Program-made: the position numbers and the translations under genes | The notes under the pieces: model-generated | The model's database searches: none | The model's input: the letters and a program-made list of their open reading frames with translations, nothing else | Told to the model about the DNA's origin: nothing | Shown here: in pieces, positions 1-7,535 of the stretch | Layout of the letters: each line of letters starts with the position of its first letter | How positions within the stretch are numbered: position 1 is the first letter of the stretch | Assembly (NCBI GenBank): GCA_049889395.1 | Contig: JBMHDM010000015.1 | Span: forward strand, 1-64,000 | DNA length: 64,000 nt | Source: UBA3537 sp049889395 | GTDB lineage: Bacteria; Bacteroidota; Bacteroidia; Flavobacteriales; Flavobacteriaceae | Direction of reading: 5' to 3'

Positions 1-1
1 A

Positions 2-376
2 ATAGAATACAGCAAACTCAATGCTAAACAAAAAGAAAACTATAATTTCCATAAAGTGTCATCGGCACTAGCTGACTACGGATATAATTCAATGCGCCTA
101 AGTGATGATTGGCAAGGTGCTGATTTTATAGCAATTAGCGGGGACGATATGATTAAGGTTCAGTTGAAAGGCAGGTTCACCATTGACAAAAAATATATTG
201 GCAAGAATATATACGTAGCATTCATTGAAAATGAGACTATAAAGATATACAAACACGATGATGCTTTGGATGCTATTCCTGAAAATGTGAAAATCTCTAG
301 ATCTTGGTGTGATGTAGGAAATTACAGCTGGGGAAAAACACCTGCATACTTTGATGAAATAATTACAATATTATAA
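2..376 (+). CDS. PD-(D/E)XK nuclease-like protein, 5' end outside window
   Basis: The reading frame is open from base 2 to the stop at 374-376, so the gene begins before the window. A GTG at 56 is only an internal valine. Visible sequence includes DDWQGADFIAI followed about 15 residues later by IKVQLKGR. This spacing of an acidic residue and a Q/E-x-K pair on a beta strand is the usual look of a PD-(D/E)XK nuclease core, and the run YSKLNAKQKENYNFHKVSS before it looks like the family's N-terminal helix. The role is inferred only. It is followed 58 bp later by unrelated unknown genes on the same strand. It could be a solitary nuclease of a defence or mobile module, or a catalytically dead relative. 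Confidence 0.6.
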   Translation: MEYSKLNAKQKENYNFHKVSSALADYGYNSMRLSDDWQGADFIAISGDDMIKVQLKGRFTIDKKYIGKNIYVAFIENETIKIYKHDDALDAIPENVKISRSWCDVGNYSWGKTPAYFDEIITIL

Positions 377-434
377 TTATATCGTTCAACTTTATAGAAT
401 AGAATGTCAAAAAAGTTAAAATCCAAAAAATAAG

Positions 435-1820
435 ATGATATATATATTATTAATTTGTTGTGTTGTTATTGTTATAATTTCTATTAAAATTTTTAACAAT
501 TCAAAGCGCAATAGTGAAAAAGAAAGGCAAGATGAAAAAATAAGGCAAGAACTTTGGAAAAAACAAGACAGGTTAGCTCCTTTAATCAGGCAAAAGGGAG
601 AGGAAGATAAAGAATTATCTACTGAGAAAAATATAAAATGTGACGATGGTATAACTAGAACTTATAAGGGTTTTATGTATGGAATCATAAAAGATCATCA
701 AGAAAGTATAAAAGTGAATTATATCTCAGAGGTAACTCATGAAATTGCGGTTAATTTTCAAATTAAAATGATTGAATTGAGTGAATTAAAAGAAAAAATC
801 AGATTATTAACTCGAAGGTATACCGAAAGCTTAAATGATTCAGAAAAAGACATAATTATTAAAGAATTAGAGACACTTAGAAATCGAAGGATTGAAGTAG
901 AAACCACAGCTAATGCTGATCAATATGTTGAAATTAATACAGAAGCATATATTACAAAAGAAAAATGGTTTTCTTCAGAGGGGAAATACCTAAATGTTGA
1001 TGAGATTATTGAACTAAATAGAAAAAAAAATTCCTTGCAAGTAGAATATAAGGAGCGATATGAAGAAATTAATAAGCTCCAGATGGAAAAATTAATGTAT
1101 GGAGTTTTAGATGATTTGTCAGAGCTAAATATTAAAAAAGACCCCATAAGAATTGATCCACCTCGCTACTTTGCCGCACCTTTGGCTTTGATTAATAATC
1201 ATTGTTTTAGATACAGCGATGGAAATTCCATGTTGTTGTTTTCTGGTACTATAGATGGAGTAACTTATACAAATGGTTCAGCAGTGCAAAATGGAACATG
1301 TAAGTCCCAAAAAACAGAAAATTCACCTCCTTCCAAAGAACATTTAAAATCTAAATTAAACTTTAATGATCTTGATGAGGAAACAAAAAAGTCCATACAA
1401 GATCGAGCATTGTTTGTTGATGAAAACGGCACAATTGACGAAAACAGAGGGATGGGCAAAACACTAGCTAATAAAGTCAGGTATTTCATTGAGAATATTA
1501 ATGGGATTAATGAAAAAGATATTTCATGGGATTTGACAAATAAAACTAAACCCGAAAATGATATTGATGGCCAATGGCACTTTAAAAATGGGTTACAACT
1601 TATGAAATGTTTCTCTGAAGAAAATTTTGAATTTGAGATGACTAATTTTTTGAAACAAAATAACATATCAAAGGACAGTGCAAAATATGAGGTTGGAATA
1701 GAACAAACAGTCTTAATAGCAAAAGAGCTTTATAAGTTAGAAAATTTTACTGTTGAAATTTCTCATTTTGAGAATGAGCACTATAAATTAGTGGTATTAC
1801 GAGAAAATGAGATTAAATAA
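435..1820 (+). CDS. membrane-anchored coiled-coil protein of unknown function
   Basis: I do not recognise this 461-residue protein. Residues 3-20 are a single hydrophobic segment (YILLICCVVIVIISIKIF), followed by a strongly charged lysine/glutamate stretch. The likely topology is an N-terminal anchor with a large cytoplasmic or periplasmic body. Residues about 105-240 are rich in heptad-like leucine/isoleucine/lysine/glutamate patterns and look coiled-coil. A separate globular part (about 290-461) has aromatic residues such as WHFKNGLQLMKCF. The next gene starts inside its last codons (14 bp overlap), so the two are probably translationally coupled. No catalytic motif is visible. Confidence 0.7.
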   Translation: MIYILLICCVVIVIISIKIFNNSKRNSEKERQDEKIRQELWKKQDRLAPLIRQKGEEDKELSTEKNIKCDDGITRTYKGFMYGIIKDHQESIKVNYISEVTHEIAVNFQIKMIELSELKEKIRLLTRRYTESLNDSEKDIIIKELETLRNRRIEVETTANADQYVEINTEAYITKEKWFSSEGKYLNVDEIIELNRKKNSLQVEYKERYEEINKLQMEKLMYGVLDDLSELNIKKDPIRIDPPRYFAAPLALINNHCFRYSDGNSMLLFSGTIDGVTYTNGSAVQNGTCKSQKTENSPPSKEHLKSKLNFNDLDEETKKSIQDRALFVDENGTIDENRGMGKTLANKVRYFIENINGINEKDISWDLTNKTKPENDIDGQWHFKNGLQLMKCFSEENFEFEMTNFLKQNNISKDSAKYEVGIEQTVLIAKELYKLENFTVEISHFENEHYKLVVLRENEIK

Positions 1821-2463
1821 CCAAACATTAAGAACGGCAGTTAAAGACTGGTTGTCTGATTTTGCTTCAGCCGAGATTCAATACGGTCACATTTCTAAAT
1901 GGGATACCTCACTGGTCACTGATATGAGTAAGCTTTTTGAGAAAGCTTACAAATTATCCGATGATTATTTAAATATTATGGGACTTTCAATTAAACTCAC
2001 TTCAAAACACAATACAAATCCAATAAAATCAGATGTTGATATGGTTGAGACAATAAAATTAAAATATTTTAAAAACAATGGAGCAAACGATTTAGACTAC
2101 AATCCACTTTCTGGCAAAAAAGTTGATTTTCTCATAGCTAAGCCAAAAGACTTTAATGCAATAATTGAGATTGGGGATGAGGTTTTTTACACAAACTATA
2201 TTGTAATAGAGGAATCCTTTGATCATGATTTAGATTACATTTATATTGGATTGTGTGATAATGAATTCAATGTAAAAAAATGGATTGACCCAGATAAGAC
2301 TAAGTTGGAATTTATAAATAAACTATACTTATTGGGTGAGATATTGATCGATGAAGATTTATGTGAAGCTTGTTCAGTAAGGTATATAGATGATTTTGAT
2401 AGTCATTATTTAGACGATTCTTATGAATACAAAAAGCTTTTGGAAGTACGAGAAAATTGGTAA
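1807..2463 (+). CDS. protein with one BspA-like (DUF285-type) N-terminal unit and an unknown C-terminal part
   Basis: The first 45 residues (LRTAVKDWL then GHISKWDTSLVTDMSKLF) match the opening unit of BspA-like/DUF285 surface proteins, in which a short helix leads into repeated 'WD.S.VTDM..LF' blocks. Here the repeats do not continue. The rest (about 60-218) is an acidic region with no family I recognise, including DLCEACSVRYIDD near the end. There is no signal peptide, unlike typical BspA-like proteins. It overlaps the preceding anchored coiled-coil gene by 14 bp. It may be a recombined or truncated member of the family, or the unit may serve as a targeting or recognition domain. Confidence 0.6.
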   Translation: MRLNNQTLRTAVKDWLSDFASAEIQYGHISKWDTSLVTDMSKLFEKAYKLSDDYLNIMGLSIKLTSKHNTNPIKSDVDMVETIKLKYFKNNGANDLDYNPLSGKKVDFLIAKPKDFNAIIEIGDEVFYTNYIVIEESFDHDLDYIYIGLCDNEFNVKKWIDPDKTKLEFINKLYLLGEILIDEDLCEACSVRYIDDFDSHYLDDSYEYKKLLEVRENW

Positions 2464-2476
2464 TTCAAACTCAAGT

Positions 2477-2896
2477 CTAATTTTTGTTGAAATAATTCCT
2501 TAAATCTTTTGGGACACTGTCTTGATGAAAATTAGAATGAAGTTCCCAATTCCTTGCTCCTCTTTTTGACTGAATAAATGAAATTATTATGTTGTTAGGC
2601 ACATGATAGTAACCTTTTGGGTGTTTCCCTCTTTTCGGCACCACATTCAAATGAAAATCTAAATTAGGATTTTTAAGCAACTTTTGATATAATTTCTCAT
2701 CTATAAAAAATCTCGTCATAGTTTTAATTTCAAGATTATTGTCTGAAAATAATTCTTCATTATCGCTCATTAAATCCTCATTTTGATCTTTAAAATCTGA
2801 ATTAACAGAAAAGGTTGATTTTCTCTCTTTTGCTGTAAAATATTTAACAATAACAATTATTACAATAGCGACAAAAACTATCAGTAGTATTTTCAT
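2477..2896 (-). CDS. small single-pass membrane protein with conserved C-terminal tail
   Basis: This 139-residue protein is unidentified. Residues 3-20 form a transmembrane segment (ILLIVFVAIVIIVIVKYF), followed by an acidic low-complexity linker (about 25-57). A basic globular C-terminal region follows with GKHPKGYYHVPNN and ends NFHQDSVPKDLRNYF. The same tail motif reappears in a decayed copy at 6168-6305, so the domain belongs to a repeated family in this genome. It is convergent with the gene ending at 2463 and lies just downstream of a probable gene remnant at 2911-3015. Confidence 0.6.
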   Translation of the reverse strand: MKILLIVFVAIVIIVIVKYFTAKERKSTFSVNSDFKDQNEDLMSDNEELFSDNNLEIKTMTRFFIDEKLYQKLLKNPNLDFHLNVVPKRGKHPKGYYHVPNNIIISFIQSKRGARNWELHSNFHQDSVPKDLRNYFNKN

Positions 2897-2910
2897 AATT
2901 TTAGTTTGTA

Positions 2911-3015
2911 TTAATTCATCGATTTTCCTAATCTTTCAACCACAACTATCCAAGGCATTTCGTCAATGTTACTTATATGCATAGTTTCTATTACACCAAA
3001 TATTTTAACTGATGC
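2911..3015 (-). pseudogene. probable C-terminal remnant of a decayed gene
   Basis: On the minus strand the codons from 3015 to the stop at 2911-2913 read like real protein (MHISNIDEMPWIVVVERL is part of it). The frame is closed immediately upstream by a TAA at 3016-3018. Another frame just upstream also reads sensibly (FGSIGEMCFKHQLKYLV, ending in its own stop), which suggests a frameshifted gene. It ends 14 bp before the start of the 139-residue membrane protein, an operon-like spacing. No family was recognised, and the call rests only on how protein-like the reading is. Confidence 0.3.
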
Positions 3016-3190
3016 TTAAAGCACATCTCCCCTATTGATCCAAAGTTTGTATTATTAGTTGTGGAATAGCTAAGAAATGTTTGTTTAGTTAGGATTAATA
3101 GTAATAAGTCATCTAAATGTATCAAACTTGGACTAAAATTGCAAGAAATTTATACTATATTTAAATTACAATATCTTGTAAACTTAAAAA

Positions 3191-4408
3191 ATGGATTTAA
3201 AACCTATAATATTTATCACAATGATCTTAACGTCTGTATTTTTATTAAAAGGTGTCACAGGAATCACAACTTCAACCTCAACTATAGTTACAATAATTTT
3301 TCTGATTCTAATTCTGGGAATACCATTATTATACAGAAGAAAAATGTCAAGAGGTCAACTTTCAAATATTTGTGTTACACTAGGAATCCTTGGTACTTTT
3401 ACAGGAATTTTAATAGGCCTACTAAACTTTGACACCTCACCAGATCAAATTTCAAACAGTATACCAATGCTGCTTGGAGGGCTTAAAACATCATTTATTA
3501 CTTCAGTTGCAGGATTGTTAACAGGACTTATCGTTAGGAATGTTAAACTTAAAAATAGTGAGGATTATGACAACTCCGAAGAATGGTTAAAAACTTTAAT
3601 AGTCCTGAATAGAGAAATAAGAGATTCAATAATAGATCTGAATAAAGGAATTTTGAGTGATAGTAAGGACTCCTCTATTTTAACCCAACTTCAGAAAATT
3701 AGAATGGTCAACAGTGATGGTCTTGATGAACTAAAAAGATCTTTTAATCAATTTGCAGAGAAAGTAGTTGAGAACAACACTCAATCTTTAATTGATGCTC
3801 TAACTGAAGTTATGAAAGATTTTAATTCAAAAATTAATGAGCAATTTGGAGAGAATTTTAAAGAGTTGAACAACGCAGTAAAAGACCTTGTGGTGTGGCA
3901 AGAAAACTACAGGGATCATGTGAATAAAATTCAGGGAGAGTTTGAAAGAATCTCATCAAATTTATCAAAAGTAGATGAGACTATGGAAAACATTTCAGCC
4001 AATCACGAGATAATAATTCAATCCAACAAAGACTTAAAAAACATCATAGATGATTTTAGTTCTGGGATTGGGTCTTTTGCTGAATTAGGTGAAAGGGCAT
4101 TAAACTCTTTACCTAGTATTGAAGAAAATTTAAATTCTATTACTGATTCTTTGCAAATATCATATGACAATTTTTCTAAATCTCAAGAGGAAATCCAAGG
4201 TAACATTCAATCATCAGTCGAAAACATGATAACACAAAACAGTGAAAGAATCCAACTACTGGATGAGAGATTGGGGCAAGAGTTAGAAAAATCATTGGAA
4301 TCACTTGGGTCTAGTTTAGCAACGCTATCTAACAAATTTGCTTCAGACTACACTCCAATAACAGAAAATTTAAAACAGATTCTTGATAAGCTGGACCTTA
4401 GAAAATGA
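3191..4408 (+). CDS. zorA: ZorA-like MotA/ExbB-family motor protein (type II-like Zorya)
   Basis: This 405-residue protein has four hydrophobic segments (about 5-25, 32-48, 60-79, 99-115). The last two carry the MotA/TolQ/ExbB signature: LGILGTFTGILIGLL, then GGLKTSFITSVAGLLTG. Instead of the short cytoplasmic domain of MotA or ExbB there is a tail of about 285 residues rich in heptads and polar residues, the hallmark of ZorA. In characterised Zorya systems ZorA and ZorB form a proton-driven inner-membrane motor that senses phage infection, and the tail transmits the signal to cytoplasmic effectors. It overlaps zorB by 4 bp (ATGA). Its tail is shorter than in the classical E. coli type I protein. 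Alternatives such as a TolQ/ExbB or flagellar stator are less likely because the third gene is an HNH nuclease. Confidence 0.82.
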   Translation: MDLKPIIFITMILTSVFLLKGVTGITTSTSTIVTIIFLILILGIPLLYRRKMSRGQLSNICVTLGILGTFTGILIGLLNFDTSPDQISNSIPMLLGGLKTSFITSVAGLLTGLIVRNVKLKNSEDYDNSEEWLKTLIVLNREIRDSIIDLNKGILSDSKDSSILTQLQKIRMVNSDGLDELKRSFNQFAEKVVENNTQSLIDALTEVMKDFNSKINEQFGENFKELNNAVKDLVVWQENYRDHVNKIQGEFERISSNLSKVDETMENISANHEIIIQSNKDLKNIIDDFSSGIGSFAELGERALNSLPSIEENLNSITDSLQISYDNFSKSQEEIQGNIQSSVENMITQNSERIQLLDERLGQELEKSLESLGSSLATLSNKFASDYTPITENLKQILDKLDLRK

Positions 4409-5076
4409 AGATAGAATTTGAAGACAATAACAATATCTGGGGCCCAATATCTGATTTGATGTCAGGACTAATGATGGTTTTCATTCTAATTGCAATTTCC
4501 TACATGATTAAATCAACAGATGCAGCTAGAGTGTACAAAAAAAATCAAGTAGAACTTGTAAAACGCTTAAATGAAGAATTAAAGGATGATTTAAACAAAT
4601 GGAACGCTAGAATAATTGATAGTACTTTGAGTGTACAATTCCTTTCAAAAGATGGTGGGCTTGTGGATGGCATGAACCCCATTCTGTTCAAAAAGAATAG
4701 TCATAGGATAAGTAATTGGTTTAAATCAAACTTAGATGAATTTTTTCCAAAATTTTTCTCTATAATTTATTCAGACGAGTTCAGGGACATAATAGAGGAA
4801 TTGAGAGTTGAGGGTCATACCGATTCTGATGAGGGGTATTTTTACAATGTAGAACTTTCTCAAGGTAGAAGTAGAGAGGTCCTAAGATATTGCTACAACA
4901 AAATTAATAATGATGTTCAAAAAAAATGGCTTGAGATGACAGCTACAGCGAATGGTCTATCATACAGTAAACTAATTTTTTATGAAAATGGTGAGGAAAA
5001 TCAGAAATCTTCAAGGCGAGTGGAATTTAGAATCAAAACAAATTCCGAATCAACATTAAAACAAATCTTAAAATGA
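4405..5076 (+). CDS. zorB: ZorB-like MotB/OmpA-domain motor partner
   Basis: This 223-residue protein has one N-terminal transmembrane helix (about 12-35) containing SDLMSGLMMVFIL. Asp17 sits where MotB and ZorB carry the proton-accepting aspartate. The periplasmic C-terminal half has the OmpA-like peptidoglycan-binding pattern: VEGHTDS, then NVELSQGRSREV, near residues 134-160. In Zorya, ZorB dimers sit inside the ZorA pentamer and anchor it to the cell wall. Start and stop overlap both neighbours by 4 bp, so the three genes are translationally coupled. The arginine-rich SSRRVEFRIKT end matches the final strand of the OmpA fold. Confidence 0.82.
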   Translation: MKIEFEDNNNIWGPISDLMSGLMMVFILIAISYMIKSTDAARVYKKNQVELVKRLNEELKDDLNKWNARIIDSTLSVQFLSKDGGLVDGMNPILFKKNSHRISNWFKSNLDEFFPKFFSIIYSDEFRDIIEELRVEGHTDSDEGYFYNVELSQGRSREVLRYCYNKINNDVQKKWLEMTATANGLSYSKLIFYENGEENQKSSRRVEFRIKTNSESTLKQILK

Positions 5077-5969
5077 AACTCCCACGATTTGACAAGAAAC
5101 AATATTTCTCTGATTTGTTTGATAAAATGGGGGCCAAATACAATAAGATTAAAGTTGTTGAAGAATGGACTCCAATTGATAACTTATTAAATGTTTTAAT
5201 TAGTGATGGTGAGGTTGAAATTAGCGACGACTTAAAACTTCATGATTTCGCTTGTGCAGATAACTTTTTTAGAGTCAGAGGTAAAATAGTTCTTGCGTAT
5301 ATAAGGGACCAACAGAGACACCGAAGAGAAAAGAATTTTGATAACGGTACTACATACAAGTATCATTTAATTAACTGTGAGCACCTACGAACCTATGCTC
5401 AAAGAAGACTAATAGATAGATATGTTTTGAGAAGACCAAACTTTTTGGGAAAAAAGGGCGATGCTACTTTCAATGTTAATGTAATTGACAGGAGTGAAAT
5501 AATTGAAAAAGGACTACAGGAAGAGTTATTAGTTTGTAAATTTTGTTTGAAAGAAACAAAATTTAATGGCTATGATTCTATTAATAATAGTGCTTCAAAA
5601 GATGACTTTGTACAAAAGTTTAATTACAAGGAGTTTTTTGATTCGACAGAAATAATCGTAAAAGATTTATGGAGTTTGAATCTTGGTGACGAGATGTCCT
5701 CAAATATTAACATCTATCCGCCAAATTGGAGGTCGATTAGTAAAAAAGTTAGAGAAAGTCAAAATTACAATTGCTCAAAATGTAAAAGAAGCTTTAAAAA
5801 CCATAAAGAATACCTTCACGTACATCATATTAATGGTAGAAAAGATGATAACTCTTTTAGAAACTTGACTCCGTTATGTATTTCATGCCATTCTGATGAA
5901 CCAGGACATGAATTTATGAAAGTGTTACACAAAAAATCAATCTTTAAATGTAACAACATAAAAAATTGA
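5073..5969 (+). CDS. zorE: ZorE-like HNH endonuclease, effector of the Zorya operon
   Basis: This 298-residue protein has a C-terminal HNH domain: zinc-type Cys234-x2-Cys237, the catalytic HVHHINGRKDDNSFRNL block (His251/His252, Asn260 region) and Cys269-x2-Cys272-His273. A middle domain (about 100-175) includes YHLINCEHL and LLVCKFCLKET, a Cys/His pattern found in several bacterial HNH proteins. Type II Zorya is defined by ZorA, ZorB and the HNH protein ZorE, so position and domain content agree. The expected role is nicking or degrading invading DNA once the motor signals infection. The N-terminal domain is not recognised. It starts 4 bp inside zorB. Nothing co-directional follows for almost 480 bp. 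Confidence 0.78.
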   Translation: MKLPRFDKKQYFSDLFDKMGAKYNKIKVVEEWTPIDNLLNVLISDGEVEISDDLKLHDFACADNFFRVRGKIVLAYIRDQQRHRREKNFDNGTTYKYHLINCEHLRTYAQRRLIDRYVLRRPNFLGKKGDATFNVNVIDRSEIIEKGLQEELLVCKFCLKETKFNGYDSINNSASKDDFVQKFNYKEFFDSTEIIVKDLWSLNLGDEMSSNINIYPPNWRSISKKVRESQNYNCSKCKRSFKNHKEYLHVHHINGRKDDNSFRNLTPLCISCHSDEPGHEFMKVLHKKSIFKCNNIKN

Positions 5970-5977
5970 CCGCTTGT

Positions 5978-6053
5978 AAAGCAAATACAGTAGCTTTATA
6001 ATTTTAAGTAAACAGTTATCATTTACAAAGCAAATACGACAGTAGTTTGATAA
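5978..6053. repeat. pair of imperfect direct repeats downstream of zorE
   Basis: AAAGCAAATACAGTAG (from 5978) is repeated imperfectly at about 6027-6053 with a 2-bp insertion (AAAGCAAATACGACAGTAG). Both are followed by similar TTTxATAAT sequence. The start-to-start distance is about 49 bp. The function is unknown. It could be a recombination scar or a regulatory site. Confidence 0.4.
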
Positions 6054-6167
6054 TACAACAAAACACTACAAAATAAAATCATAAAAAGACTAAAATGAGT
6101 AAAGTGTTTTTTGGAATTCAAAATTGGAGTTCTCTGTTTTTGAAAATTTATTAATTAAAACTAAATC

Positions 6168-6305
6168 CTATTTTATTTTGAAATAATTCCTCAGGTATTT
6201 TTGGATACTGTCTTGAGGAAAATTAGGTCTAATTCATTTCTAAATTTTGAATCTTCATAAGTTTGTGACTCTAAATTATTTTCTTTAATATTTTTTTTAA
6301 AAAAT
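6168..6305 (-). pseudogene. frameshifted remnant of a paralogue of the gene at 2477-2896
   Basis: The last 21 codons before the TAG at 6168-6170 read NFPQDSIQKYLRNYF plus a short tail. This matches the C-terminus of the 139-residue membrane protein (NFHQDSVPKDLRNYF) at most positions. Upstream the same frame is closed at 6234-6236, but a shifted frame continues with sensible codons (SKFRNELDL). The copy is therefore decayed by a frameshift, and the start of the gene is absent. Confidence 0.55.
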
Positions 6306-6316
6306 AGCTAAATCAT

Positions 6317-6353
6317 CCAAAAAATAGTTCGATTTCACTCCCTTTGGCTCCAC
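6317..6353. repeat. dispersed intergenic repeat, copy A
   Basis: This 37-bp element starts CCAAAAAATAGTTCGATTTC and ends TTTGGCTCCAC. Copies B (7313-7347) and C (16265-16301) are closely similar. Unlike B and C it is not followed by a strong hairpin. It lies between the Zorya block and the metal-transporter cassette. The TTCGA...GGCTCCAC pattern resembles the 3' end of a tRNA or tmRNA, a common integration target, but the T-arm does not pair properly, so that link is speculative. Confidence 0.6.
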
Positions 6354-6447
6354 TTTTTATTCTCAAAAATAACTCTTTATTTATGGTAATACTTATTTAA
6401 TTATATTTGGGTTTTGTTAACAACGCTAATTAAAATTCCGAAACTTA

Positions 6448-7242
6448 ATGTATAAAACAATATTTGAGATTACCAAAATGGATTGTCCATCCGAGGAAAA
6501 TCTAATCCGAATGAAATTGGATGGTATTTCAAGTATTGCGAATTTGGATTTTGACATACCAAACCGAAAATTAACCGTCTTTTACAACGGAGAAATTGAT
6601 GAAATCGAAAAGTCCGTTTTCGAACTGAATTTAGGGGGAAAGAAAATCTCGACTGAACAAACCGACAAAACAGAGTTTAGTGAAAATTCAAATCAAAAAA
6701 AACTACTCTGGACAGTTCTCGGAACAAATTTCACTTTTTTCCTAATCGAAATGACAACTGGAATAATCTCAAAATCAATGGGATTAGTTGCCGACAGTTT
6801 GGATATGCTTGCCGACAGCTTTGTTTACGGAATTAGTTTGTTTGCGGTTGGCGGAACTTTGACAAGAAAAAAACAAATTGCAAAACTCGCTGGATATTTT
6901 CAAATAACACTTGCAATTATTGGATTTATAGAAGTATTGAGAAGATTTTTTGGAGATGAAAAACTTCCTGACTTTTGGACAATGATTATTATTTCGATTT
7001 TTGCACTTATTGCAAACGGAATTTGTCTATATATTTTACAAAGGTCAAAAAGTAAAGAAGAAGTTCATATGAAAGCAAGTATGATTTTCACTTCTAACGA
7101 TGTGATTATTAATTTAGGAATAATAGTGGCTGGGCTTTTGGTAAATTGGCTGAATTCAAGCAAACCTGATTTGATTATTGGAACAATCGTATTTGTATTG
7201 GTAATTCAAGGAGCATTTCGAATACTAAAGTTGAGTAAATAA
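6448..7242 (+). CDS. cation diffusion facilitator transporter with N-terminal heavy-metal-associated domain
   Basis: Residues 1-70 look like an HMA metal-binding domain with the loop MDCPSEEN (Cys13). It has one cysteine rather than the usual CxxC. Residues about 88-264 are a CDF domain with several transmembrane helices. The second helix carries GLVADSLDMLADSF (Asp116, Asp119, Asp123), the family's metal-site region, and HMKASMIFTSNDVIIN gives the second half-site. CDF proteins export divalent cations such as zinc, cobalt or cadmium in exchange for protons. The gene stands alone between repeat copies A and B, which suggests a single-gene metal-resistance cassette. The transported metal cannot be read from the sequence. 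Confidence 0.85.
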   Translation: MYKTIFEITKMDCPSEENLIRMKLDGISSIANLDFDIPNRKLTVFYNGEIDEIEKSVFELNLGGKKISTEQTDKTEFSENSNQKKLLWTVLGTNFTFFLIEMTTGIISKSMGLVADSLDMLADSFVYGISLFAVGGTLTRKKQIAKLAGYFQITLAIIGFIEVLRRFFGDEKLPDFWTMIIISIFALIANGICLYILQRSKSKEEVHMKASMIFTSNDVIINLGIIVAGLLVNWLNSSKPDLIIGTIVFVLVIQGAFRILKLSK

Positions 7243-7312
7243 AAATTAAATACTAATCAAACAATTGCATAAAAACTCCTACTCAATCCAATTCAAATTA
7301 ATCAAATCCTCT

Positions 7313-7347
7313 CCAAAATAGTTCGACTTCACTCCTCTTGGATCCAC
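7313..7347. repeat. dispersed intergenic repeat, copy B
   Basis: This 35-bp element begins CCAAAATAGTTCGACTTCAC and ends TTGGATCCAC. It aligns with copies A and C and shares with C the continuation CCACGGCATT, which runs straight into a strong hairpin. It lies between the CDF transporter gene and the regulator that ends at 7536. Confidence 0.6.
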
Positions 7348-7351
7348 GGCA

Positions 7352-7391
7352 TTATTCCCTAAAATAATTTTTATTTTAGGGAATAATTTTT
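7352..7391. terminator. perfect 16-bp hairpin terminator, probably bidirectional
   Basis: TTATTCCCTAAAATAA (7352-7367) pairs perfectly with 7371-7386 around a 3-base loop and is followed by a T run. It can end transcription of the upstream CDF gene on the plus strand and of the convergent regulator ending at 7536 on the minus strand. It is attached directly to repeat copy B. Confidence 0.75.
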
Positions 7392-7535
7392 AACAAATAT
7401 TTTTAATGAATTTCTTTAGAAATTATAGCCAGAAATTAAAATACAAGTGAGCAAAGAAATAACGACAGCGGACTATTGAAAAAAGGATAATGCTATTTTT
7501 GGATAGATTGATTTTCCCATAAATAATTTCAACTA

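Larger units (their letters stand above)
5970..6447. other. 478-bp gene-free stretch between zorE and the CDF transporter
   Basis: This AT-rich region has no intact gene. It holds a short direct repeat pair (5978-6053), a decayed gene end on the minus strand (6168-6305) and one copy of the dispersed repeat (6317-6353). A 19-codon ORF at 6095-6154 is too short to support. The mixture suggests a junction between separately acquired modules. Confidence 0.5.

Noticed and set aside
3139..3432. 97-residue plus-strand ORF overlapping the start of zorA
   Set aside because: Out of frame with the MotA-like gene, low-complexity translation; it is a shadow of zorA.
3191..5076. Flagellar stator or TolQR/ExbBD identity
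   Set aside because: No flagellar or TonB genes are near, the MotA-like tail is too long and a nuclease gene is translationally coupled.
6095..6154. 19-codon ORF in the gene-free stretch
   Set aside because: Too short, no ribosome-binding or family support.
6317..6353. Repeat copy A as the 3' end of a tmRNA or tRNA gene
   Set aside because: TTCGA and GGCTCCAC are suggestive, but the flanking bases do not form a T-arm or acceptor stem and no tRNA or tmRNA body precedes it.
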